A stretch of DNA of 8,867 bases from Oscillospiraceae bacterium (GCA_031266295.1 JAISBH010000146.1:1-8867); one strand, 5' to 3'. Positions 1-7,021 are shown, numbered from the stretch's first letter. Translations and numbers: made by a program. Notes: generated by a model from the letters alone, not told the origin.

Positions 1-105
1 GACAGCGACTTGGATCATGTCGTTGATCTTTTGAACGACCGTCCCCGCAAGTGCTTGGGCTGGCTCTCTCCTAGAGAAGCCTTCTTCTCCATGTGTTGCA
101 CTTGA
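1..105 (+). CDS. IS30-family transposase, C-terminal end (5' truncated by window)
   Basis: Frame 1 is open from the first base and encodes the last 34 residues of a protein that ends at TGA 103-105. The segment LNDRPRKCLGWLSPREAFF matches the very conserved C-terminal end of IS30-family DDE transposases, where an N-x-R-P-R-K-x-L-G-W-x-(S/T)-P block is followed by a short helix and the stop. The catalytic DDE residues lie upstream, outside the window. The stop codon sits inside the terminal inverted repeat, which is common in compact insertion sequences. The family call is based on this short but diagnostic stretch. Whether the upstream part is intact cannot be seen. Confidence 0.85.
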   Translation, partial: DSDLDHVVDLLNDRPRKCLGWLSPREAFFSMCCT

Positions 106-119
106 CTTGACAATCTGCC
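94..119. repeat. Right terminal inverted repeat of the IS30-type element (candidate)
   Basis: These 26 bases start TGTTGCACTTGAC and end CAATCTGCC. They contain the transposase stop codon and lie where an IS30-family inverted repeat is expected. They also contain the short direct repeat CTTGA-CTTGA. The partner repeat is outside the window, so the exact extent is inferred. Confidence 0.55.
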
Positions 120-123
120 GGTC

Positions 124-138
124 CGGGACAGAGTCCCG
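124..138. other. Perfect hairpin just outside the IS end
   Basis: CGGGAC, a 3-base loop AGA, then GTCCCG form a perfect 6-bp stem. It begins about four bases beyond the inferred IS boundary. A second GC hairpin (CCCCC-ATC-GGGGG, 153-165) follows, and the G run continues to 174. There is no T-tract on either strand that would make a clear intrinsic terminator. The location next to an IS30-type end is notable because IS30-type elements are known to favour palindromic targets. No gene is visible in 106-354. Confidence 0.4.
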
Positions 139-287
139 TAAACTCCCGTGTACCCCCATCGGGGGGAAGGGGGGCGTTCCTCGTCCCAACGTTCCACCGT
201 TCCAACCCTGCGCCCCGCCAGTGAAAATGCTATAGGGCAGTTGACAACTTACATCATAGTGGCGGGGCGCGACAAACTTAAAGCGCA

Positions 288-344
288 TTCGGTTCGCAAA
301 CCGAACAGCGTCCCGCCGCAGCGACTCGTGCGGCAAACGGACGC
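288..344 (-). terminator. Tandem hairpins downstream of the ROK gene, candidate terminator
   Basis: Reading leftward after the ROK stop codon, the first structure spans 344-308. Its outer stem is GCGTC/GACGC and its inner stem is GCCGCA/TGCGGC around an 8-base loop. The second, 305-288, is a perfect 7-bp stem TTCGGTT/AACCGAA with a 4-base loop. After it the minus strand reads TGCGCTTTAAGTTTG, so the T-tract is weak. The position, about 10-65 nt after the last gene of the leftward operon, is right for transcription termination or 3'-end protection, but the poor U-tract keeps the call tentative. Confidence 0.4.
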
Positions 345-354
345 AAACCATATG

Positions 355-1578
355 TTAGCGCCGCAGCTCGTCCCCCCTCCCCTCCCCGCCGTCCGCATCC
401 GCCGCTACATCAGCGATCCATTGCCGGCTCAGCGCCTGAACCGCGCCGAACAACACGCTGGGCAAGGTTGGGTTCACGAACTGTATGTCGGGTAGATTAA
501 GGGGGGCGTTACTAATGATCCGCCTAAGCGCGGCGATAGTCAACCGGCGGAAGTAGTCGATGTCGCTGCTCTCGGTCGCATACAGGCACTCGATCACTAT
601 GCGCGTGGGATCGAGGCACCACATCATGTTGTATATCATCTGCGCAAGCCGCTCCGACAGCGCGGCGTAAGCGCCCTTCTTCGCGCCTTCTAGCTGGTAC
701 GATTGAATCTGTTTGAGCAGGTTGGCGGTTGGCGCGTCGGGATTGACGCCAGGCAGACGGCTTGCGAACGCCTTAATCGTCAGCGCGCTTTCATATGACG
801 CGTCCGACCCACCAGACGCGCCCAAAGTCCCCGGCCTGCCAAACCCGCCGACCGTCTGCCCGAAATCCCCGGCGACGGCGTTCAGCCCACGCAGCACCTC
901 GCCTTGATATGCTACCGCGCCGCCGACGCCCTCGCCCATGTATATGTATGAGAGCAGATCGCCTCGCCGTGCGTCGCGGTTAGGCAGGAACGCGCGTATG
1001 GACAGCTTTACGTCCTCCTCGACGAATACGTTGCGGCATGGTATAGCGCCTCGGATCGTTTCCTTTATATGGATGGCATTGAGGGCGGGTATGCGTGCGT
1101 TGCGCACCGTGTCGGTTGCTATGTCATACGGACCGGGCGTGATTACCGCCGTGCCCAGTGCGCCCGCAACGCCGTCCATCCCGCGCACTCGAGCGAGAAA
1201 GTCCTCTAGGTTCCGCTCGTAAGATTGGGCGTCGTCGTATGTGTGAATGAGTTCGGGGACGCGAGGTTCGGCGTTCAGCTTCAGTTCCACCGCGCGGAAG
1301 TTGAATCCGGTCAGATTGATAACGAACCAGCCGCATCTCTCGGAGGTTGGCTCGATCCACTGCACGCGCCGTCCAAGTGGCCGACGCGTTTTCTCCATAT
1401 CAAGCTCCTGAGTGATTGAGAGGGCGTGCCTCTCGTCCAGCATCGCGACGAAACTGGAGATCGTCATCAGGCTCAGCCCTGTCTCATCGGCGAGGGATTG
1501 GCGCGTCGCTTGTTTTTGTCGGACCAGCGCGTTCCATACGGTTTCCAGGTTGCGGCGGCGAATGGCAGTCTGTTCCAT
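355..1578 (-). CDS. ROK-family transcriptional regulator (NagC/XylR-like), zinc motif degenerate
   Basis: The predicted protein has 407 residues, the usual length for ROK repressors. Residues about 10-52 form a winged-helix DNA-binding domain (ATRQSLADETGLSLMTISSF). Residues about 80-390 form the ROK sugar-binding fold, including GEGVGGAVAYQGEVLRGLNA (215-234) and GDFG (237-240). The ATP-binding DxGGT motif of ROK kinases is absent (INLTGFNF at 87-94), which supports a regulator rather than a kinase. The zinc-site His of GEIGH is Gln241 and the usual CxCG cysteines are missing (residues 242-260). ATG 1578 is chosen because the HTH begins soon after it. A longer in-frame reading would overlap the preceding gene. 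Only one base separates it from that gene's TAA and the Shine-Dalgarno is poor, so translation is probably coupled. It likely senses an amino sugar or derivative and controls both operons (inference). Confidence 0.85.
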   Translation of the reverse strand: MEQTAIRRRNLETVWNALVRQKQATRQSLADETGLSLMTISSFVAMLDERHALSITQELDMEKTRRPLGRRVQWIEPTSERCGWFVINLTGFNFRAVELKLNAEPRVPELIHTYDDAQSYERNLEDFLARVRGMDGVAGALGTAVITPGPYDIATDTVRNARIPALNAIHIKETIRGAIPCRNVFVEEDVKLSIRAFLPNRDARRGDLLSYIYMGEGVGGAVAYQGEVLRGLNAVAGDFGQTVGGFGRPGTLGASGGSDASYESALTIKAFASRLPGVNPDAPTANLLKQIQSYQLEGAKKGAYAALSERLAQMIYNMMWCLDPTRIVIECLYATESSDIDYFRRLTIAALRRIISNAPLNLPDIQFVNPTLPSVLFGAVQALSRQWIADVAADADGGEGRGDELRR

Positions 1579-1579
1579 T

Positions 1580-3934
1580 TTAATTACCCATTGAGGCGGC
1601 GTTTGTGATGGCGAAATCCGCGAAGGCGGAACCAATAAACTCGCCCAGCCGTTCAGCCTCTCCCGCCAGCGCGGGCAGCCGCTTGTATAGGAAGAACGCG
1701 TCGAACGAGGCGTATTGACCACGCTCGACGTCGGCTCGCGATGGCAGGTAGCCTAACGGTTCCTCCAGGCAGCCCAGCGTCAAAACGTCCTCGCCCAGCA
1801 CAGCCCGAGCGTTTATGCCCGTTATGATGAACGTCTCGAACGGCAGCGCGATAATGGGGATTCCGCCCAGCGTGACGCACACCGTTTCGACCGACTCGCT
1901 GTCAGGCAGCGAGCCCTCTCTATTCAGTTTATCCAGCATGAAATCACCCCAGGCACGCGCGACGTCCGCCTGCCCGCTCATCGCCGCCGTATCGACGGCG
2001 CGGTTTACGATGGCGCGAATTCCGCCTTCATCAACGTTTATCATGCGCAGTTGGAATGACGCGCGTTTTGATGAGAGTGACAGAGGAAGGGCGCGTGGTT
2101 GTGACCGGAACGCGTGATAGATGGACTCGGCGTATGCCTGAATCAGCGCGTGTCGATCCGCGCCCTTTGGCACGATCGGATCGACGTCCCCGCACGCGCC
2201 GTTGAGATACAGGCAGTGCTGGCCATCGGCCTCGAACAGCCTTCGCACGTGTCCTGGATAGTCGGGCGACACGGCGGACATTCTGCCGCTGAACACAGGG
2301 TGACACGCGTGCGAGGCTATCACGATGTCTGGGGCGTTATCGCGTTTGATGAGGAACCCGCGCGCGGTTCTGTCAACAGGCCCGCCGTTGTCGGAGCGGT
2401 TGTATACATGACCATCGATGGTCGCTTTACGGTAATCCAGCGACAGTACGGGTTTGGCGTCCGCGATCGCTCCGATACAAGCCTCCAGTATCCGAGGCGC
2501 GAGCGTTGCGACATACTCGGGTGAAACCTCGCCGCATCCGGTATGATACTTGATCGCGGGGCCGGTATGGGTGTGCACGCTTACTAGCATCACATGATCC
2601 AGCGCTATACCGCACTGCGCCGCGAGCGACTCGAGCACCGCCCCGCAAACGTCGCGGGACAGGCCGAGCAGGTCGCAGGATATGACGATTACCCGCTCCA
2701 CGCCCGAATGCAGATAGACCGCTACGACGCTTAGCGCGTCTTGGACGCGCTCGGCCTTGCGGGCGAGGAAATAGCCGTATCCCGCCAGTTCCGTTCCGAT
2801 GGGCGGGGTGATATCAGCGCGGCCATACCCTGCATAGAAAGGCGGGGTAACGTGCGGGACGGGATCATCGTTATCAAGCGGCGCGGGATCTACGCCGTCA
2901 CGCAGCGCCGTATACATGGAATCATTCGGTATGGTATCCATCATTACCTCCGAAACGACATTGATTGACTTACCCAGCGCCGCGAACGCGATCAGCGCGG
3001 CGCCAGCCTCTGGCGGCAGCGCGGTGTTTCTGAAATGGACGCCAGGTGAGAACACGCCCAGTCTCGCGTAGAATTCTTCGCGGGCACGAGGATTGTTGCG
3101 GAAGACGCCGCCATGAAGGTATACGCCGAGTCCGGGAGTATGCTGTGCGAGCAGTGACGCGCATGAGTGCGCCAGCTCATTCAGGTGTTTATCTACAATC
3201 GCCATGGCTGCGGGGTCGCCATACGTCCACGCGGCTTCGAGGGTGAAACGGCCAAACGCCGCAATCCCTCGGCGATCCATATCTCGATTATACAGGCGAT
3301 CCAGTATCCCGGCGGCGTCCGTGTCAAAGAAGCACAGCGCGTCGTGGAGCAAACGGGCGCTCCCGCCGTTTCCCTCGTTATATGAGAGGGCGGCGCGGAC
3401 GCCGTCAATGGCCAGCGAGTAGCCGCTGAACGGATCGCCTATCAGGCTGCCCCAACCCAAGGCGGTATGTTCGGCGCCCGCCGCGTCACGCAGGTAGGCG
3501 AGGGCGCCCGTGCCCGCGATGACGACCATGCCAGGCTGTCCGAGTGCGGCGCCAGTCAACGCGGCGCGCGCGTCACTGAGCAGCGTCACCTTCTCCACAG
3601 GGAACACGCCGCCGCAGAATCGTTTCGTAAACGCGCCGTCCGCATCCCGGTTGAGGGCGGATGATCCGACGGCCAGCCGCGCGTAACCACATTCGCCGCA
3701 CTGTTTAGGCGATTGTTCGCCGCACCGTTTCAGCAGCCGCCCGATAAGGACGCACAGATTCTCCCTCGCCGCCTGAAAACCTATCGTATTCGAGTTAAGG
3801 CTGGCTTCCAGCGTCTCGCGCGCCAGAAACCGACCGTCCATGTCAAACGCGGCGGCGGTGGAGCGTGTCCCTCCGCCGTCTACGCCAATTATTATATCAT
3901 CATATTTGAACATATCGCCGCCCACGCCAGTCAT
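1580..3934 (-). CDS. Fusion protein: BadF/BadG-type (GlcNAc kinase-like) domain + neutral-ceramidase-like hydrolase domain
   Basis: The predicted protein has 784 residues in one uninterrupted frame. Residues about 13-322 are a BadF/BadG/BcrA/BcrD ATPase-family sugar kinase. Its motifs are DGGGT (19-23, phosphate 1), SDARAAL (120-126, candidate catalytic Asp121), GTGALAY (141-147, phosphate 2), GWGSLIGDPFSGY (160-172) and LHGGVFRNNP (273-282, adenosine side). GlcNAc kinase is the likeliest activity, given the GH20 gene upstream. Residues about 366-784 resemble bacterial neutral/alkaline non-lysosomal ceramidase-like proteins: GYGRADITPPIG (369-380), HTHTGP (454-459), SHACHPV (541-547), NGACGDVDP (578-586) and a C-terminal GYLPSRADVERGQY block. 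The hydrolase substrate is unknown. There is no signal peptide or membrane segment, so it is probably cytoplasmic. ATG 3934 is preferred because GGTGAT (3943-3938) precedes it. ATG 3949 and ATG 3913 are alternatives. The GH20 stop lies 32 nt upstream. An internal Shine-Dalgarno and ATG mark the domain junction. Confidence 0.8.
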   Translation of the reverse strand: MTGVGGDMFKYDDIIIGVDGGGTRSTAAAFDMDGRFLARETLEASLNSNTIGFQAARENLCVLIGRLLKRCGEQSPKQCGECGYARLAVGSSALNRDADGAFTKRFCGGVFPVEKVTLLSDARAALTGAALGQPGMVVIAGTGALAYLRDAAGAEHTALGWGSLIGDPFSGYSLAIDGVRAALSYNEGNGGSARLLHDALCFFDTDAAGILDRLYNRDMDRRGIAAFGRFTLEAAWTYGDPAAMAIVDKHLNELAHSCASLLAQHTPGLGVYLHGGVFRNNPRAREEFYARLGVFSPGVHFRNTALPPEAGAALIAFAALGKSINVVSEVMMDTIPNDSMYTALRDGVDPAPLDNDDPVPHVTPPFYAGYGRADITPPIGTELAGYGYFLARKAERVQDALSVVAVYLHSGVERVIVISCDLLGLSRDVCGAVLESLAAQCGIALDHVMLVSVHTHTGPAIKYHTGCGEVSPEYVATLAPRILEACIGAIADAKPVLSLDYRKATIDGHVYNRSDNGGPVDRTARGFLIKRDNAPDIVIASHACHPVFSGRMSAVSPDYPGHVRRLFEADGQHCLYLNGACGDVDPIVPKGADRHALIQAYAESIYHAFRSQPRALPLSLSSKRASFQLRMINVDEGGIRAIVNRAVDTAAMSGQADVARAWGDFMLDKLNREGSLPDSESVETVCVTLGGIPIIALPFETFIITGINARAVLGEDVLTLGCLEEPLGYLPSRADVERGQYASFDAFFLYKRLPALAGEAERLGEFIGSAFADFAITNAASMGN
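2939..2951 (-). promoter_or_regulatory. Internal Shine-Dalgarno and double ATG at the kinase/hydrolase junction
   Basis: Inside the fusion gene the minus strand reads GGAGGTAATGATGG. GGAGG (2951-2947) lies 2 nt before ATG 2944 and 5 nt before ATG 2941, both in frame. Initiation at 2941 or 2944 would give a free 453- or 454-residue ceramidase-like protein, the normal size for stand-alone family members. This is the strongest Shine-Dalgarno in the leftward operon. It may be a leftover of two ancestral genes, or it may direct a second product from the same mRNA. In the other two frames, stops occur right here (TAA in GGGTAA near 2971 and TAA overlapping the ATG), so a single indel would restore two separate genes. 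Confidence 0.6.
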
Positions 3935-3966
3935 TATATCACCACGCATGACATATTGCCACCCAA

Positions 3967-5775
3967 TCAGAACTGGGGGGTGACGTATACGTTGTAGAAT
4001 TGCATACCCAGCTTGCGGGCAGGCGGCAGCGGCGTCTCGTCCAGCTCGGCTATGCGAGGCAGCTCGCCTGAGGTGAAGCGGCGCAGGGTGTGCGCGACGT
4101 CGTCCAGCCGGGCGATCACAGAGCCGTAACGATGAACCATAACCTCCCAGCCATTGCGCTTGAACGCGGACTCCCATTGCGCGCGGTGAACGTTGACCAG
4201 GGCGTGGTATAGCCCAATCAGTATGGGTATGCGGCGGTCCGCTATATCGATCAGCTGGGACTTGTCGGATAAATCATAAGCGCTGCGGATGTCCTGAATG
4301 AGACGCGCTTTCGCCGCCGCTATCTCAAACAGGAGATCGGCGTAGCGCACTTCGTCGCGGTCCGGCTGTTTGGCCAGCGTCTCACGCGCCCACGTGTATG
4401 CCTGGATGCGCTCATTCAGGTTAGACTTCTCCGATATGAGGGGATACAGCGGATCGCAGTATATGAGTCCCTTGCCCGTACGCCGATCCTTCGCGCCTTC
4501 GTAGAACGCGCCGAACGCGCGGTATGTCTCTGCAGTCAAACCTGTCAGGAAGGCTCCCATATCCTCTATCTCTTTTATCATTTCATCGGGGTCGCAATCG
4601 GGTCCGCGCCAGCAGAATTCGGAGAATATGGGCAGCTGGTTGGACGCCAGAAAGTGGTTGGTTTCCTGACCGTCGTCGCCCCAGAGCGTGGCCAGCGCGG
4701 TGGATATGTTATGCCGGGCGCACACGCGCAGGGCGGGGAGCATAGTGGCGTACGTCAATTCCACCTGAGGCAGGAAGCCTGACCATGTCCATATACCGCC
4801 CGCGAATACTATGGGTCGCTTCATGCGCTCATGTTCGGTCAGCATGAACTCATACATGTCCTCGTCCGTGTGATAGTAGTCCCAGTACGCGAAGGACACG
4901 TCGGGCAGGCTGTCAATCACAGACTGAGGGATGTTTACGTCCTTGTCGTAGTACTCGCCCGTCTTGGAGCCAAGGCGGAAGAACATATCGCTCCACATGA
5001 TGGGTTTGAAACCGTGCTTATTGCAAAGCGCGACGACCTTTGTCAGATGGCGATTCAGCATCTCGAACCGATCGACCAGACCGTGGCGTTCAAAGTATCG
5101 CGCTAGACCGACGCCGTGCGCCTCGTCCATGCCGATGTGGATACTCCGGGACGTGCAGCATGAGGCCAGCGCCGCGAGCATCCTGTCTATCAGTTCGTAG
5201 GTCTCGGGGTCGTCTATCATCAGACAATACTGCGTATCCTTCAGATGATCGGACGGCGCCCATTGCAGGAAGTTACCCAGATGCGCCAGCGTCTGAATGC
5301 CCGGTACCAGCTCCACGCCGAACCGCCGCGCGTACGCGTCCATCTCGCGCAGCTCATCCCGCGAGTATCTGCCGCGCAGGTATCCGAAGTAGGGAAACTC
5401 GGGCACCTCGTACGTATCCTCGGTGTAGAGCATCAACATGTTCATGCCTAGCGCGGCCAACTGTCGGATGTACCGCTTGACCGCGTCCGTCGTCATCACA
5501 CCGCCGCGCGACATATCCAGGTAAGCGCCGCAGTTCTCAAAATGGCGCTTTTGTCGGACGCTCCACCGTGATTCCCCCTGCGAGACGGCGCGCGCCAGCA
5601 GGAAGTATCCGCGAGCAACCGCCGTGAGGTCGCAGGCCTCTATCTCCGCCTTGCCATCCCTCAACGTGACGGTCAGGCCTTCGCCCTGTTTCACCTGAAT
5701 ATCAGGAACGCTCCGGCAGTTTGTCAGCTCAAATATCGCGGACTTGATCTCGTTTATGTTATCTACATCAAACAT
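3967..5775 (-). CDS. GH20 beta-N-acetylhexosaminidase, cytoplasmic GcnA/GH20C-like
   Basis: The predicted 602-residue enzyme should remove terminal beta-linked GlcNAc or GalNAc by substrate-assisted retaining catalysis. The catalytic pair is visible as Asp217-Glu218 in HIGMDEAHGVG (213-223). Other family landmarks are GAYLDMSRGG at the barrel start (83-92), FPYFGYLRGRYS (127-138), PGIQTLAHL (158-166), the tryptophans in GIWTWSG (327-333), and TLWGDDGQET (363-372). A small N-terminal alpha/beta domain (1-75) and a helical C-terminal domain (about 410-602) complete the architecture of the Streptococcus GcnA-type enzymes. There is no signal peptide or cell-wall anchor, so the substrate is expected to be imported first. 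ATG 5775 is chosen because GAGAGGTG precedes it at a good distance. ATG 5820 would add 15 residues and has a poorly spaced Shine-Dalgarno. It is the first gene of the leftward operon. Confidence 0.9.
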   Translation of the reverse strand: MFDVDNINEIKSAIFELTNCRSVPDIQVKQGEGLTVTLRDGKAEIEACDLTAVARGYFLLARAVSQGESRWSVRQKRHFENCGAYLDMSRGGVMTTDAVKRYIRQLAALGMNMLMLYTEDTYEVPEFPYFGYLRGRYSRDELREMDAYARRFGVELVPGIQTLAHLGNFLQWAPSDHLKDTQYCLMIDDPETYELIDRMLAALASCCTSRSIHIGMDEAHGVGLARYFERHGLVDRFEMLNRHLTKVVALCNKHGFKPIMWSDMFFRLGSKTGEYYDKDVNIPQSVIDSLPDVSFAYWDYYHTDEDMYEFMLTEHERMKRPIVFAGGIWTWSGFLPQVELTYATMLPALRVCARHNISTALATLWGDDGQETNHFLASNQLPIFSEFCWRGPDCDPDEMIKEIEDMGAFLTGLTAETYRAFGAFYEGAKDRRTGKGLIYCDPLYPLISEKSNLNERIQAYTWARETLAKQPDRDEVRYADLLFEIAAAKARLIQDIRSAYDLSDKSQLIDIADRRIPILIGLYHALVNVHRAQWESAFKRNGWEVMVHRYGSVIARLDDVAHTLRRFTSGELPRIAELDETPLPPARKLGMQFYNVYVTPQF

Positions 5776-5782
5776 AATGAAC

Positions 5783-5789
5783 ACCTCTC
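5783..5789 (-). promoter_or_regulatory. Ribosome-binding site deciding the GH20 start
   Basis: On the minus strand GAGAGGT(G) lies 6-7 nt before ATG 5775, a typical Shine-Dalgarno position. The competing ATG at 5820 has AGGAG about 11 nt upstream, which is too far to be preferred. Confidence 0.6.
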
Positions 5790-5838
5790 GATTGTTGTGA
5801 TAGATACATGGATTCGACATCCGCCGATTGACTCCTGC

Positions 5839-5872
5839 TTTTTAAAATGACTTTAGAAAATCTCTTTAGAAA
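5839..5872. repeat. Three 13-bp-phased AT-rich repeats in the divergent control region, candidate operator
   Basis: The units TTTTTAAA (5839-5846), TTTAGAAA (5852-5859) and TTTAGAAA (5865-5872) are each separated by exactly 5 bp, giving a 13-bp period. The last two are identical and extend to CTTTAGAAA. The block also has partial dyad symmetry (CTTT...AAAG). It ends 3 bp before the -35 box of the rightward promoter and lies in the 5' region of the leftward operon, so a bound protein could affect both. A similar array occurs at 7078-7124. The ROK regulator of this locus is the obvious candidate binder, but this is inference. Confidence 0.5.
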
Positions 5873-5875
5873 GTA

Positions 5876-5904
5876 TTGCATATTACTCTGGGTTGTGCTA
5901 AAAT
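5876..5904 (+). promoter_or_regulatory. Sigma-70/sigma-A-type promoter for the rightward ABC transporter operon
   Basis: TTGCAT (5876-5881) is followed by a 17-bp spacer and TAAAAT (5899-5904), with TGC directly before the -10 box (extended -10). The predicted start is near 5911, giving a leader of about 125 nt before ATG 6038. The surrounding DNA is AT-rich compared with the genes. A leftward promoter must also lie in 5776-5910, but I could not find a convincing -35/-10 pair on the minus strand. Confidence 0.65.
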
Positions 5905-6037
5905 GTGCGGCATAGACGCGGATGAATCAATACGGGTTGAAGTGAACTGGTGCGGGTTGGATGGATCGGCGTAATTCGACGTATAGTTTGTGTATAGATT
6001 GGTTATGGGCGCAATCAGTTATGATGGGGGTGGATGT

Positions 6038-7021
6038 ATGCATCGCGCCGCCGCGACGCGATCGCTATCTGCCAGCGCGAAACCCAGACGGCGGGGGCTG
6101 GGCTTGCTGCTGGATGATTTCGAGTTGATACTGCTCTCCCTGCCCAGCATACTGTGGTATCTGGCGTTCTGTTATGCGCCGCTGTTCGGTCTGGTCATAG
6201 CGTTCAAGAACTATAAGGTCGCGCCGGGTAAGGGTTTTTTATACAGTCTGTTTGTGCGCAGCAAGTGGGTCGGGTTCAAGAACTTCGAGTTTCTGTTTAA
6301 GTCGCCGGATGTGGCGATAATATTCCGCAACACTATCGGTTATAATTTAGCATTCATTCTGATCGGATTGGTTCTGCCCGTCACTCTTGCTATACTTATA
6401 TCCCAGGTGCATTCGTCCAGACTGGCGAAGGGCTGTCAGACCGCCATGTTCCTGCCTCATTTCTTAAGCTGGGTGGTCGTGAGCTACTTCGTTTACGCGT
6501 TCCTCGCGACGGATCGCGGACTGATTAACAGCCTGCTGAAGTCGGTAGGCGGCGAAACGATTACGTGGTACCAGCGTCCCGAATATTGGCCGTTCATACT
6601 GGTGTTCCTCAACACATGGAAGACAGTCGGATACTCTATGGTTGTTTATCTGGCGTCCATCACTGGGATTGATCAATCGCTGTATGAAAGTGCGGTTATC
6701 GACGGCGCGACTAAGTGGCAGCAGGTCAAGGGGATCACTCTGCCTATGCTCAGACCCATCATATCGATACTGTTCATAATGAACGTCGGGCATATATTCA
6801 GTTCCGACTTCGGCCTATTCTACCATGCGACAAGGGACTCAGGCTCATTGTCCGCCGTCACGCAGACGATTGACGTGTATGTGTACAAGGCGCTGATGGA
6901 GCGAAGCAATTACGCGTACGCATCGGCGTCCGGGCTGATGCAGAGTGTGCTGGGGTGTGTGATGATTGTCGCGTCGAACTATATAGTGAAGCGGATAGAT
7001 CCAGAGAGTGGGTTCTTCTAA
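6038..7021 (+). CDS. ABC sugar transporter permease, LplB-like (MalF-type fold)
   Basis: The predicted 327-residue inner-membrane protein is one of the two permeases of a carbohydrate importer. After a basic N-terminal tail (KPRRRG) about six membrane segments are visible, near residues 30-53, 97-122, 133-155, 184-209, 240-258 and 297-316. The cytoplasmic EAA loop that docks the ATPase is YESAVIDGATKWQQ (216-229) followed by ITLP. The N-terminal SLPSILWYLAFCYAPLFGLV and the length match LplB-type permeases, whose usual partners are an LplC-type permease and an LplA-type binding protein, both encoded next in this operon. ATG 6038 is preferred: it follows a G-rich stretch (GGGGGTGGAT, 6026-6035) and gives the usual short tail. 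In-frame GTG 5990 and ATG 6005 lack Shine-Dalgarno sequences. The exact sugar cannot be read from the sequence. Confidence 0.88.
   Translation: MHRAAATRSLSASAKPRRRGLGLLLDDFELILLSLPSILWYLAFCYAPLFGLVIAFKNYKVAPGKGFLYSLFVRSKWVGFKNFEFLFKSPDVAIIFRNTIGYNLAFILIGLVLPVTLAILISQVHSSRLAKGCQTAMFLPHFLSWVVVSYFVYAFLATDRGLINSLLKSVGGETITWYQRPEYWPFILVFLNTWKTVGYSMVVYLASITGIDQSLYESAVIDGATKWQQVKGITLPMLRPIISILFIMNVGHIFSSDFGLFYHATRDSGSLSAVTQTIDVYVYKALMERSNYAYASASGLMQSVLGCVMIVASNYIVKRIDPESGFF

Larger units (their letters stand above)
1..119 (+). mobile_element. Right end of an IS30-family insertion sequence
   Basis: The 3' end of the transposase is followed directly by a sequence ending TTGACAATCTGCC, the kind of terminus seen in IS30-family elements. 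The right boundary is placed near 119-120. It is approximate, because the left end and the target duplication lie outside the window. The element reads towards the 3' end of the leftward operon, so it abuts the locus without interrupting any gene visible here. Confidence 0.7.

Noticed and set aside
175..203. Three copies of CGTTCC at 175, 190 and 198
   Set aside because: The units are short and irregularly spaced (15 and 8 bp), in a low-complexity C-rich stretch. Probably chance.
241..246. TTGACA resembling a -35 box
   Set aside because: No -10-like sequence occurs at 16-18 bp spacing (the region is GGGGCG), and no rightward gene follows before the convergent ROK gene.
148..495. 115-codon rightward ORF opposite the end of the ROK gene
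   Set aside because: No recognisable protein features and no ribosome-binding site. It overlaps the well-supported ROK gene on the other strand.
1579..1722. 48-residue N-terminal extension of the ROK regulator to ATG 1722
   Set aside because: It lies wholly within the preceding gene in another frame. The added residues have no HTH-like character, and family length and the start of the winged helix both fit ATG 1578.
2114..2524. 136-codon rightward ORF inside the ceramidase-like region
   Set aside because: It is a complementary-strand shadow of a strongly supported coding region in GC-rich DNA, with no family motif and no start signal.
3935..4177. 81-residue N-terminal extension of the fusion protein to 4177
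   Set aside because: It overlaps the end of the GH20 gene in a different frame, and its composition is the Arg/Ala-rich type of a shadow frame. The kinase fold starts right after the proposed ATG.
5776..5910. Minus-strand promoter for the GH20 operon
   Set aside because: A promoter must exist in or near this stretch, but no -35/-10 pair with acceptable spacing could be identified, so no position is claimed.
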